Source of the DNA: Bacteroidales bacterium
Lineage (GTDB): Bacteria > Bacteroidota > Bacteroidia > Bacteroidales > UBA932
DNA length: 64,000 nucleotides
Assembly (NCBI GenBank): GCA_017429475.1
Contig: JAFROX010000001.1
Coordinates: forward strand, 310,001-374,000
Reading direction: 5' to 3'
The stretch's first letter is position 1. Each line of letters begins with the position of its first letter. Below are positions 48,859 through 57,907 of the stretch, piece by piece. Both the position numbers and the translations under genes were made by a program. The notes beneath the pieces were generated by a model that worked only from the letters and a program-made list of their open reading frames with translations, ran no database searches and was not told the DNA's origin.

Positions 48859-51135
48859 ATGAAAAAGCTCATCCCCTGGGTTCTGGGTGTAGTCATCCTT
48901 ACCCTATATTCTTGCGGCGAACCCATCCAGCCGGACAAGCCGGACACTCCGACTTCCGTCAGTTTCAACGTTCAACCGGCATCCCTTTCCTTCACAGGAG
49001 ATGGCGGCACACAGACTGTCACTCTTACCACCGACTCCAAGTCCTGGAAAGCTACCGTCACAGGGGACTGGGCTGCAGTTAATCCATCTTCAGGCTCAGG
49101 AAACCAGACCATAACAGTTACTGTTCCCGAAAACAGTTCCGAAAGAAGGATGCTGACCCTTTCTTTCTCTGACGCCTCAGGACTGAAAGGGACTGCTTCC
49201 GTGAGCATTGTGCAGGAAGCGAAAGAACAGGCCACGACCGAAATCATTCCTTCTCCCGCTGACTTTGACGGGACGAAGCGTTCTTCGACCGCCTACCAGC
49301 TGCTGGTCTACAGCTTCGCCGACAGCAACGGCGACGGAGTGGGAGATTTCAAGGGCATACAAGGCAAACTGGACTATCTTGACGCTCTCGGAGTGACAGC
49401 GCTCTGGCTTTCGCCTGCACATCCCACAGGCAGCTATCACGCCTACGACGTGAACGACTACTCGACCGTGAACCCTCTCTACGGCACCGAGGCCGACTTC
49501 AAGGCCCTTGTCGATGCCGCACACTCAAAGGGCATATCTATCTATATGGACTATGTCCTAAACCACAGCGGCAGCGGAAACGAGTGGTTCAAGGAGGCCT
49601 GCGCCGACGTTGAGAGCCCCTACCGCGACTGGTATGTATTCTCTGACAACCCTGAGGCCGACGTAGCCGCAGGCAAGATAGACAACTATGCAGGAGCAAA
49701 GGATCCAAAGATGGGTGCCTGGCACGAAATCACTGTCGGCAAGGCTGGCTACAAGGGCCGCCTGCACTTCAAGGTAGACTGGACCGGCGGCACCAAGTAT
49801 GTTACCGTCACAGAAACCCAGGAAGCAGCGCAAAAGCCAAACTCTTCTGCAAAGATGTGGCTCTGGATAGGCTCATCCGGCAATGTAGGCCTCTACGAGA
49901 CTTCCGCCGGCATCTATGAGATTACCCTCGACGTGGACACGGAATGGGGATTCCTCGTAAGGAGTTCCAACTCCGACAGCTGGCCTTCAGGAACCAAATA
50001 CGGCTCGCCTTCGGGCAGCGGCCCCATCAAAATGGGCCAGGCTTTCAAACTGGACAACAGCGGCAGCTGCGGCGACATCACCTTCGGAGGAAGCAAGTCC
50101 TGGTATTTCGCAAGCTTCGACAGGTCGATGCCGGACCTCAACTACGGCAATTACACAGAGTGCGAGAATTCTCCTGCATTCAAGGCTATCGCCGCCACTG
50201 CAGACCGCTGGATCACAGAATTCGGCGTGGACGGATTCCGTCTTGATGCAGTCCTATGGATCTATCAGAGCCAGCTGACTGCCAACCAGCGCTTCCTGCA
50301 GCAATGGTATGACCACTGCAACGCAACATACAAGGCAGCCGGACACAGCGGAGACATATTTATGGTTGGAGAAGCCTGGGAAGGCCACAATATCGAAAAG
50401 ATGTACTACAAGGGCCTTATCTCGAACTTCGAGTTCGACTACGGCTACAAGGTGCGCGACGTGCTCAACAACCAGAACGCCGCAGGATTCGTATCGTCTG
50501 TGGCCGGCTACGTTTCAGACCATACCGCCCAGAGGGCCGATGCCATCACCACCTTCTTCCTCAGCAACCACGACCAGAACCGCTTCGGCAGCGAAGTGGG
50601 CAAGAACGTGGCCAAGATGAAACAGGCAGGTGCGATGCTGCTATCGGGCCCTGGCAAGCCCTTCATCTACCAGGGCGAGGAGCTCGGCTACACCGGAGTC
50701 AAGGACAATGGCGACGAATATGTCCGCATCCCGATGCTCTGGGACAAGGCCGGCAAGGACTGCGCGAAGAAAGGCGTGAACAACAAGGTTGACGGCAATG
50801 TACTCACTGCTGCCATCTCCGTTGAGTCGCAGCAGGCCGACGACGCTTCGATCCTGAACGTCTACAAAGACTGGAGCCGCCTGCGCAACACATACCCCGC
50901 ACTGGCCGAAGGCTCTATGAGCGCAGCGAATGTCAGCGGCAGCACCATTGCAGCCTGGTATATGACCTCCGGCAGCCAGAAACTGCTTGTGATACACAAT
51001 GTGGCGGCCTCAGCCAAGACTGTCGCCGTCTCCGACGATATGTCAAAACCCATAGCCCTTCTCGGCAATGCCTCAGTCAAAGGCAATGCCCTCACCATCG
51101 GCGGCAACTCTTCTGTTGTATTCGAACTCAAATAA
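48859..51135 (+). CDS. GH13 alpha-amylase lipoprotein with BACON domain (SusG-like role)
   Basis: 758 residues. Lipoprotein signal (VVILTLYSC, Cys about 19) followed by GEPIQPDKPD. A BACON-type domain comes next (FNVQPASLSFTGDGGTQTVTLTTDSKSWKATVTGDWAAVNP, residues about 35-120). The GH13 barrel follows, from YQLLVYSFADSNGDGVGDFKGI: region I DYVLNHSG, nucleophile Asp463 (FRLDAV), acid/base Glu505 (VGEAWEG), stabiliser Asp572 (SNHDQNR). An insert of about 100 residues in the B-domain region (KVDWTGGTKYVTVTETQ...WLWIGSSGNVGLYET) looks like an extra binding module, similar in position to the inserted CBM of SusG. Likely the surface endo-amylase that opens starch for SusCD. Confidence 0.93.
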   Translation: MKKLIPWVLGVVILTLYSCGEPIQPDKPDTPTSVSFNVQPASLSFTGDGGTQTVTLTTDSKSWKATVTGDWAAVNPSSGSGNQTITVTVPENSSERRMLTLSFSDASGLKGTASVSIVQEAKEQATTEIIPSPADFDGTKRSSTAYQLLVYSFADSNGDGVGDFKGIQGKLDYLDALGVTALWLSPAHPTGSYHAYDVNDYSTVNPLYGTEADFKALVDAAHSKGISIYMDYVLNHSGSGNEWFKEACADVESPYRDWYVFSDNPEADVAAGKIDNYAGAKDPKMGAWHEITVGKAGYKGRLHFKVDWTGGTKYVTVTETQEAAQKPNSSAKMWLWIGSSGNVGLYETSAGIYEITLDVDTEWGFLVRSSNSDSWPSGTKYGSPSGSGPIKMGQAFKLDNSGSCGDITFGGSKSWYFASFDRSMPDLNYGNYTECENSPAFKAIAATADRWITEFGVDGFRLDAVLWIYQSQLTANQRFLQQWYDHCNATYKAAGHSGDIFMVGEAWEGHNIEKMYYKGLISNFEFDYGYKVRDVLNNQNAAGFVSSVAGYVSDHTAQRADAITTFFLSNHDQNRFGSEVGKNVAKMKQAGAMLLSGPGKPFIYQGEELGYTGVKDNGDEYVRIPMLWDKAGKDCAKKGVNNKVDGNVLTAAISVESQQADDASILNVYKDWSRLRNTYPALAEGSMSAANVSGSTIAAWYMTSGSQKLLVIHNVAASAKTVAVSDDMSKPIALLGNASVKGNALTIGGNSSVVFELK

Positions 51136-51144
51136 CCTGCATTT

Positions 51145-52266
51145 ATGAAAAAACTGGTATTGATGCTTGCAGCCGTCGTCATGATGTCTTCAATGTGTGA
51201 ACGTGTTCCCAGCCCCGAGCCGGAACCGGAGCCTGACCCCACGCCGGCAGAAGTAACTTTCGCCAAAGGCGCTGACATCAGCTGGGCATCCGAAATGGAA
51301 AAGGACGGCAAGGCCTTCAGGAAAAAAGACGGATCTGCTGCCGACATATTCAGTGTGCTTGCAGACTGCGGCATCAACTCCATAAGGCTTCGCGTATGGG
51401 TGGACCCCTACAAAGGGTGGAGCGGAAAAGATGACGTCGTCGCCCTTGCAAAGAGGGCAGCGAAAGCGGGGATGGCCGTAATGGTCGATTTCCACTACAG
51501 CGATTTCTTTGCGGACCCTTCAAGACAGAGAATGCCTGCCGCGTGGGATGCCGACAAGGGCAGTCTGGACAAACTGTGCACCCACATAGCCCAGCATACT
51601 ACCGACGTGCTCAATGCTTTGAAGGCTGCAGGTGTCACACCCAAATGGATTCAGATCGGCAACGAGACCCGTAATGGAATGATGTGGCCTGCCGGACAAC
51701 TCTGGACCAGCTCCGGCGACATTGCAAACGGTTACTCCAACTTCGCAAAACTCTTCAATGCCGGTTTTCACGCCGCCAAGGAAATATTCCCCGACGCATT
51801 AGTGATGCCTCACCTGAACAACGCCTATGAGGACAACGACTGGTGGTTCCAGAGAGTCAAGGCCGCCGGTGCAGAATTCGACGCCATCGCACTGTCGCAC
51901 TATCCTCAGGCAGAGAGCGGAATGACTGCGGCTCAGTATAACCAGAAGGCCCTGTCCAACATCAGGAGCCTGTACAACAAATACAAAGTGCCGGTCATCG
52001 TTTCGGAGGTCGGCGTCAAGCCTGCCAAGAGCAATGCTGCGAGTATCCTCAAAGCTTTCGTAGACGGTCTCAAGGACATAGAGGGCTGCGAAGGAGTCTT
52101 CTACTGGGAGCCCGAAGTATATGGAGGCTGGAAGCCTGAAATATACAGCAAGGCCGACGAAATCTATAAATATACCGGCAAACGTGAAACCTGGGGCAGC
52201 TATGACCAGGGGGCCTTCAGCTCCGATGGCAGTCCCTCCGAAATAATGGATGCATTCAAAGATTAA
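51145..52266 (+). CDS. GH53 endo-beta-1,4-galactanase lipoprotein
   Basis: 373 residues. Lipoprotein signal ending SSMC, then an acidic Pro/Glu linker (ERVPSPEPEPEPDPTP). The GH53 barrel starts FAKGADISWASEMEKDG, then NSIRLRVWVDPYKG, VMVDFHYSDFFADPSRQRMPAAW, acid/base Glu174 (IQIGNETRNGMMWP) and nucleophile Glu288 (VIVSEVGVKP). It cuts beta-1,4-galactan, the side chain of pectic rhamnogalacturonan. It lies 9 bases behind the first GH13 and 10 bases ahead of the second, clearly in the same operon. An endo-galactanase within an alpha-glucan operon is unexpected; the acidic residues after the Cys suggest a surface location. Confidence 0.94.
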   Translation: MKKLVLMLAAVVMMSSMCERVPSPEPEPEPDPTPAEVTFAKGADISWASEMEKDGKAFRKKDGSAADIFSVLADCGINSIRLRVWVDPYKGWSGKDDVVALAKRAAKAGMAVMVDFHYSDFFADPSRQRMPAAWDADKGSLDKLCTHIAQHTTDVLNALKAAGVTPKWIQIGNETRNGMMWPAGQLWTSSGDIANGYSNFAKLFNAGFHAAKEIFPDALVMPHLNNAYEDNDWWFQRVKAAGAEFDAIALSHYPQAESGMTAAQYNQKALSNIRSLYNKYKVPVIVSEVGVKPAKSNAASILKAFVDGLKDIEGCEGVFYWEPEVYGGWKPEIYSKADEIYKYTGKRETWGSYDQGAFSSDGSPSEIMDAFKD

Positions 52267-52276
52267 ACGACGAGAT

Positions 52277-54244
52277 ATGAAATATAGAGGACTGATTATC
52301 ATCGCGGTGCTTGCCGCAGCGGTTGCCTGCAACAGGGTGGATTACTCTTCCGTTCCAGAGGCTGACGAAAACCAGGTGCAGAGAGTCGAGCCGCTCAGCT
52401 GGTGGGCCGGAATGACTACGGACCTGCAGATTATGGTGCAGGGTCCCGCGATTTCTGAATATGACGTGGCTGTGGAAGGCAAGGGCCTCAGCGTGAAAGC
52501 CGTACACAAAGCCGACAGCCCCAACTTCCTGTTCATCGACATGGCAGTCAAGACCGCCGGAGAGTACAACCTGGTGTTCACCCGCGGTGATGACAGTTTC
52601 AAATACCCCTATATAATACGTGAACGCGAGAAAGGCAGCCGCGAGCGCGAAAGTTTCACAACCGCCGATATGATCTACCTCATTATGCCGGACCGCTTCT
52701 CCTCTGCCTTTATGGACAACGACGAGCAGTGGCAGGGAGGTGAGTATTTCGACGGCTCCGCCCGTCTCTGGAAAGTTCCTGAGACTCCGGACGAGGTGAA
52801 CCGGGCTGACGCAGTGGCCCGCCACGGCGGCGACATCCAGGGCATGATGAACCATCTGGACTATATCGCAGGTCTCGGAGCCACCGCCATCTGGTGCACT
52901 CCGCTGCTGCTCGACAACCAGCCGCGGGAGTCATACCACGGCTATGCCTGCGCGGACTATTATCATATAGATCCCCGTTTCGGAGACAACGAGCTCTACA
53001 AGAGCTTTGTCCAGGCCGCCCACGAACACGGCCTGAAAATCATTATGGACATCGTGACGAACCACTGCGGCACCGCACACTGGTGGATGGAAGACGCCCC
53101 TTTCAAGGACTGGTATCACAGTGCAGAACCCTACGTCCAGATGAATGCACTCTTCTCGGTCTATATGGACCCCAATGCTTCCATCCGCGACCGTGAGCGT
53201 CAGGAGAGCGGCTGGTTCGTGCCTTCTATGCCCGATATGAACCTCGACAACCCCTACGTGCTGAAATATTTCCAGCAGTGGGCTATCTGGTGGATAGAAT
53301 ATGCCGGACTGGACGGACTGCGCGTCGACACCTACCCTTACAACGAGCCGGAGCCGATGTCCCGCTGGTGCAAGGCCGTGACTGACGAGTATCCCAATAT
53401 GAACATCGTCGGCGAGTGCTGGGACACCAAGATTCCCCAGCTGGCTTACTGGCAGAAAGACAACCCCAACGCCGACGGTTTCAACTCCAACCTGCCTTCG
53501 ATTATGGACTTCCCGCTTGAGAGTGCCATCAAGCAGGCCCTCAACGAGGACTATGTCAACTGGGACGAAGGCATGACCCGCGTATATACTGTCATCGCCC
53601 AGGATTTCGCCTACAAGGATCTCAGCCATATGATGACCTTCTTCGCCAACCACGACCACGCCCGCACCGGCGACGTGCTGCGCGAGGATCCCGCAAGGAT
53701 GAAACTTGCCATCACGCTGCTTGCCACCCTGCGGGGCATTCCCCAGCTATACTATGGCGACGAGATGATGTTCCTCGAGCGCAAGGACGTACCGAGCCAC
53801 GACGGCGCGAAGCGCATCGACTTCCCGGGAGGCTGGGAGGATGACGTAATCGACCTGTTCGACAAGGACGGACGCGAACTTGCGCCGCGCATCTATGAGC
53901 ATGCCGAAGAGCTTCACGACTATACTGCCAACCTGTTCAACTGGCGCAAGGGCAACAAGGCCGTCCAGGACGGCAAGACCCTGCACTTCCTGTCACGCGC
54001 AAACATCGGAGCCAGCAACATCACCGACAACACCTACGCATATTTCCGCTACACGGACACTGACGCCGTGTTCGTATATATCAACAACAGCTTCGAGCCT
54101 CACGCCCTTGACTGGGACCATTACCGCGAGTTCGTTGAAGGCCCCGTAAACGGCCGCAACGTGCTTACAGGAGAAAACATAACCCTGCGCAACGGCATCA
54201 CCATCGAGCCCAAGAGCGCTCTCGTAGTAGAATTCAAACGCTGA
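52277..54244 (+). CDS. GH13 cyclomaltodextrinase/neopullulanase-type lipoprotein (SusA-like role)
   Basis: 655 residues from ATG 52277 (MKYRGLIIIAVLAAAVAC, lipid Cys18). The N-terminal ~90 residues are a cyclomaltodextrinase-type beta-domain (VEPLSWWAGMTTDLQIMVQGPAISEYDVAVEGKGL). The GH13 barrel begins MIYLIMPDRFSSAF: region I DIVTNHCG, nucleophile Asp351 (LRVDTYPY), acid/base Glu380 (VGECWDT), stabiliser Asp460 (FANHDHAR). MPDLNLDNP-like MPDMNLDNPYV is typical of this subfamily. The residues after the lipid Cys (NRVDYSS) carry little acid, so a periplasmic location is likelier. It should cut imported maltodextrins. Its stop overlaps the next ATG by one base. Confidence 0.93.
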   Translation: MKYRGLIIIAVLAAAVACNRVDYSSVPEADENQVQRVEPLSWWAGMTTDLQIMVQGPAISEYDVAVEGKGLSVKAVHKADSPNFLFIDMAVKTAGEYNLVFTRGDDSFKYPYIIREREKGSRERESFTTADMIYLIMPDRFSSAFMDNDEQWQGGEYFDGSARLWKVPETPDEVNRADAVARHGGDIQGMMNHLDYIAGLGATAIWCTPLLLDNQPRESYHGYACADYYHIDPRFGDNELYKSFVQAAHEHGLKIIMDIVTNHCGTAHWWMEDAPFKDWYHSAEPYVQMNALFSVYMDPNASIRDRERQESGWFVPSMPDMNLDNPYVLKYFQQWAIWWIEYAGLDGLRVDTYPYNEPEPMSRWCKAVTDEYPNMNIVGECWDTKIPQLAYWQKDNPNADGFNSNLPSIMDFPLESAIKQALNEDYVNWDEGMTRVYTVIAQDFAYKDLSHMMTFFANHDHARTGDVLREDPARMKLAITLLATLRGIPQLYYGDEMMFLERKDVPSHDGAKRIDFPGGWEDDVIDLFDKDGRELAPRIYEHAEELHDYTANLFNWRKGNKAVQDGKTLHFLSRANIGASNITDNTYAYFRYTDTDAVFVYINNSFEPHALDWDHYREFVEGPVNGRNVLTGENITLRNGITIEPKSALVVEFKR

Positions 54245-56625
54245 TGAAAAGATTCTTAGCAATACTGGCCATTGCTTTCGTCTCCACAGGAGCCTTGGCC
54301 CAGAGAAATGAGACTCTCCTTCGGGACTGGACATTCAACGGAACGCAGCAGGTCCGCATTCCCCACGACTGGGCGATTGCAGGACCTTTCGACCGCAGCA
54401 TCGACTTGCAGGTGGTGGCAATCCGGCAGAACGGCGAGACCGAAGCAAGCGAGAAAACCGCCCGCAGCGGCGGCCTGCCTTGGATTGGAAAGGGCTTCTA
54501 CGAGTGCAACGTCGATATTGACAAAACTCCAGAGACTAAATGTACACTTCTTTTCGACGGAGCCATGTCAAATGCCAAGGTATATGTCAACGGACAATTC
54601 GCAGGAGAATGGCCTTACGGCTACAACTCTTTCCATCTCGATGTCACTGAGTTTGTGAAAAACGGAAGCAACGCCATCCGCGTCGAACTCGAGAACCGCC
54701 CGGGTAGTTCCCGCTGGTATCCCGGCGCCGGACTATACCGCAACGTCCACCTTATCCAGACCGGAGAGACCAGAGTCCCCGTCTGGGGCACGCAGATCAC
54801 GACTCCCGTAGTTTCGTCTGAACAGGCTGTCGTTTCTGTAAAGACAGAAGTCGAAGGTCCGCTTGAGGGAGTGACTGTTCTCACCGAAATCGTATATGAT
54901 GGTCAGGTGGTTGCGAAATCTGCCGAATCCCCAGCCGCCAGCCTTCTTGAGCAGCAGATCGAACTCGGGCATCCGGCTCTCTGGAGTCCTGAGGACCCGA
55001 ATCTGTACAAGGCAGTGACCGTCCTTCGCAAAGGTCTGCAGGAAATCGACCGTTACGAAACCGTATTCGGAGTAAGGAGCATTTCCGTGACCGCCGAGGG
55101 TGGATTCCAGCTTAACGGGCAGCGCCGTCAGTTCAAGGGGGTATGCCTGCACCACGACCTCGGACCGCTCGGTTCTGCAGTTAACGAATCTGCGATACGC
55201 CGACAGCTGAGCATCCTCAAGGATATGGGCTGCGATGCAATCCGCACTTCTCACAATATGCCTGCCCCCGAACTTGTACAGCTCTGCAATGAGATGGGCT
55301 TCATGATGATGCTGGAGCCTTTTGACGAGTGGGACATAGCCAAGTGTGAAAACGGCTATCATCTCTTCTTCGAAGAGTGGGCTGAGCGCGATATGGTCAA
55401 TATGCTTCGCCACTATCGCAATGACCCGTGTGTTGTGATGTGGAGCATCGGCAACGAGGTTCCTTCGCAGGGAACGCCGGGAGGCATCGAGACAGCCCGC
55501 TTCCTGCAGGACATCTGCCACCGCGAAGACCCCACCCGCCCTGTCACCTGCGGAATGGACCAGGTCTGGACGGTAAACCGAAACGGCTTTGCCGCGGCCA
55601 TAGATGTCCCGGGCTACAACTACCGCACTTATTACTTTCTTGAAGGCATCGAAATGCTTCCTCAGGGATATCTCCTCGGCAGCGAAACTGCATCTTGCGT
55701 AAGCTCCCGCGGAGTGTACCATTTCCCTGCAGAAAAGGTCTTCAGCGCAACCACGCCAGACCTTCAGAGTTCTTCATACGATGAAGATGCCTGCAATTGG
55801 AGCAACATCCCTGACGTCGACTTCGCCCTTGCCGACGACTATCCCTGGTATCTCGGACAGTTCGTGTGGACAGGCTTCGACTATCTGGGCGAACCCCACC
55901 CCTACGATACCGACGCCTGGCCCAGCCACAGTTCTTACTTCGGCATAGTGGACCTTGCCGGCATTCCCAAGGACCGTTTTTGGCTTTACCGCAGCGTGTG
56001 GAACACCGCATCGCCCACCCTTCACATCCTCCCTCACTGGACCTGGCCTGGTAGAGAGGGCGAAACAACCCCTGTTTACGTATATACTTCCTGGCCTTCG
56101 GCAGAACTCTTCGTCAACGGCGTCTCCCAAGGTGTGCGGACGAAACGTACCGACGCTCCCCCTGCAGACGGCAGTCAGAGGGCCGATGTGGAAGACCGTT
56201 ACCGCCTGATGTGGAAAGATGTCAGCTACGAGCCAGGAACCGTCCTGGTGGTGGCGTATGACGAGAACGGCAAGGAAGCCGGTCGCGACAGCGTGGTCAC
56301 CGCAGGAACTCCTGCCAAGCTTGCATCAGAGGCTTCATTCGTTTCAGATGACCTTTCTTTCATAACAGTATCCGTATTGGATAAAGCTGGCATTCCGGTT
56401 CCTACGGCCGACAATCCCATAAGCGTGCGCGTGCGTGGCCGCGGGCTGAGATTCAAGGCCATCGCCAACGGCGATGCGACCTGTCTGGAATCTTTCCTGC
56501 AGCCTCAGATGCATCTGTTCAGCGGAAAGCTCACAGTCATAGTCGAACGCACCGGGAAGCCTGGGAAGGGCGTGGTCGTTCTCAGCAGCAAAGGACTCAA
56601 GAAAACAAAAATCAGAATCATATGA
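54244..56625 (+). CDS. GH2 glycosidase with DUF4982-type domain (likely beta-galactosidase)
   Basis: 793 residues. Ordinary signal peptide (MKRFLAILAIAFVSTGALAQ), so soluble and periplasmic. GH2 sugar-binding domain (RIPHDWAIAGPF, KVYVNGQFAGEWPYGYNSFHLDVTEFV, NRPGSSRWYPGAGLYRNVHL), Ig-like domain, then barrel with acid/base Glu405 (WSIGNEVPSQG) and nucleophile Glu481 (LGSETASC). After the barrel comes a DUF4982-like part (VYVYTSWPSAELFVNGVSQG) and a final Ig-like domain. Members of this GH2 branch include beta-galactosidases; others act on glucuronides. With the GH53 gene two positions upstream, processing of galacto-oligosaccharides is the simplest reading. It overlaps its neighbours by 1 and 4 bases. 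Confidence 0.88.
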   Translation: MKRFLAILAIAFVSTGALAQRNETLLRDWTFNGTQQVRIPHDWAIAGPFDRSIDLQVVAIRQNGETEASEKTARSGGLPWIGKGFYECNVDIDKTPETKCTLLFDGAMSNAKVYVNGQFAGEWPYGYNSFHLDVTEFVKNGSNAIRVELENRPGSSRWYPGAGLYRNVHLIQTGETRVPVWGTQITTPVVSSEQAVVSVKTEVEGPLEGVTVLTEIVYDGQVVAKSAESPAASLLEQQIELGHPALWSPEDPNLYKAVTVLRKGLQEIDRYETVFGVRSISVTAEGGFQLNGQRRQFKGVCLHHDLGPLGSAVNESAIRRQLSILKDMGCDAIRTSHNMPAPELVQLCNEMGFMMMLEPFDEWDIAKCENGYHLFFEEWAERDMVNMLRHYRNDPCVVMWSIGNEVPSQGTPGGIETARFLQDICHREDPTRPVTCGMDQVWTVNRNGFAAAIDVPGYNYRTYYFLEGIEMLPQGYLLGSETASCVSSRGVYHFPAEKVFSATTPDLQSSSYDEDACNWSNIPDVDFALADDYPWYLGQFVWTGFDYLGEPHPYDTDAWPSHSSYFGIVDLAGIPKDRFWLYRSVWNTASPTLHILPHWTWPGREGETTPVYVYTSWPSAELFVNGVSQGVRTKRTDAPPADGSQRADVEDRYRLMWKDVSYEPGTVLVVAYDENGKEAGRDSVVTAGTPAKLASEASFVSDDLSFITVSVLDKAGIPVPTADNPISVRVRGRGLRFKAIANGDATCLESFLQPQMHLFSGKLTVIVERTGKPGKGVVVLSSKGLKKTKIRII

Positions 56626-57905
56626 AAAGAATAATCATCGTTGCTCTGGCAGCGCTCACCCTCATTCCCGTAGCGTGCAGCCGCAAGCTCGCCGAGACTC
56701 CGCAGCACCCCGACTGGACATACAACACCGTGATGTATGAGGTCAACATACGCCAGTTCTCTCCCGAGGGGACTTTCAAGGGCGTCGAAGCCCAGCTTCC
56801 CAGACTCAAGGACCTCGGAGTCGACATTCTATGGCTTATGCCTATGTACCAGATAGGCGAGGTTAAACGCAAGGGCTCCCTCGGTTCCTATTATGCCATA
56901 TCGGACTATACTGCCGTCAACCCTGAGTTCGGCACGATGGAGGACTTTGAAGACCTGCTGGCGGCAGCCCACAAGGCAGGATTCAAGGTAATCCTCGACT
57001 GGGTCGCCAACCAGACTGCACCCGACAACGTGTGGATGACCACAAAGCCTGCAGACTTCTATGAGAGAGACGCCGAAGGCAACGCCATCTGGGAATATGA
57101 CTGGACAGACACCCGCAGCCTCAACTACGAGAACGAGGCCGTTTGGGACGCCCAGGACGAATGCATGCGTTTCTGGCTGGAAAAGGGCGTCGACGGCTTC
57201 CGCTGCGACGCTGCAGCCGAAGTTCCTGCCAAGTTCTGGAAAGGCATCCTCCCGGGCATCAAGAAGGACTATCCGGACATCTACCTCCTCGCAGAGGCTG
57301 AAAGCCCCGATCTGACCGATCCAAAGGAGACTTTCGACGCTTCCTATGCCTGGACGCTCCACCATATGATGAACGATGTGGCCCAGGGAACGAAGACCGT
57401 AAAGGACATAAAGAAATACCTGGCGAAGGACAACTCCTGGATGGGTCCTGCCAACTTCCGCCTGATGTTCACCTCGAACCACGACGAGAACTCGTGGTCA
57501 GGCACTGAATTCGAAAGGATGGGCGATGCCGCCAAGGTGATGGAAGTGCTCTGCTTCACCCTTCCCAAGGGTCAGCCGCTCGTCTACACCGGACAGGAGA
57601 TCGGCCTCAGCCGCCGTCTCGAATTCTTCGAGAAGGACCCCATCACAGACTGGTCTGCAAACGAGTACACCTCGTTCATCCGTGACCTTGTGGCCTTCCG
57701 CCACGCACACCCCTGCCTTGCCGCAGGCGAAAAGGGCGCTCCGGCGAAGATTATAAAGAAAGTTCCTGCCGGCGTTCTTGCCTTCACGCGTGAGAGCGGA
57801 AACGATTCCGTAACAGTATATGCAAATCTAACAGCCGAGCCTGCCGAGGTCATCATTGGAAAAGACCACGTAACCCTCGAGCCCTGGGGCTGGAAATTGT
57901 TCTGA
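56622..57905 (+). CDS. GH13 family lipoprotein (small alpha-amylase-type enzyme)
   Basis: 427 residues, lipoprotein signal (VALAALTLIPVAC, Cys19, followed by basic SRK, so probably periplasmic). Short barrel: YNTVMYEVNIRQFSPEGTFKGVEAQLPRLKDLGVDILWLMP, nucleophile Asp196 (FRCDAA), acid/base Glu225 (LLAEAESP), stabiliser Asp288 (SNHDENS). Region I reads DWVANQT (126-132). Gln131 replaces the near-invariant His that contacts sugar in subsite -1. GSYYAISDYTAVNPEFGT is a typical loop. It starts 4 bases inside the GH2 gene and ends 2 bases before GH97. Exact specificity unknown; a role on short maltodextrins is inferred. Confidence 0.9.
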   Translation: MKRIIIVALAALTLIPVACSRKLAETPQHPDWTYNTVMYEVNIRQFSPEGTFKGVEAQLPRLKDLGVDILWLMPMYQIGEVKRKGSLGSYYAISDYTAVNPEFGTMEDFEDLLAAAHKAGFKVILDWVANQTAPDNVWMTTKPADFYERDAEGNAIWEYDWTDTRSLNYENEAVWDAQDECMRFWLEKGVDGFRCDAAAEVPAKFWKGILPGIKKDYPDIYLLAEAESPDLTDPKETFDASYAWTLHHMMNDVAQGTKTVKDIKKYLAKDNSWMGPANFRLMFTSNHDENSWSGTEFERMGDAAKVMEVLCFTLPKGQPLVYTGQEIGLSRRLEFFEKDPITDWSANEYTSFIRDLVAFRHAHPCLAAGEKGAPAKIIKKVPAGVLAFTRESGNDSVTVYANLTAEPAEVIIGKDHVTLEPWGWKLF

Positions 57906-57907
57906 AT

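Noticed and set aside
54733-55722. 329-codon minus-strand open frame opposite the GH2 gene
   Set aside because: It is a shadow frame: GH2 catalytic motifs are on the plus strand and overlap both neighbours in the operon.
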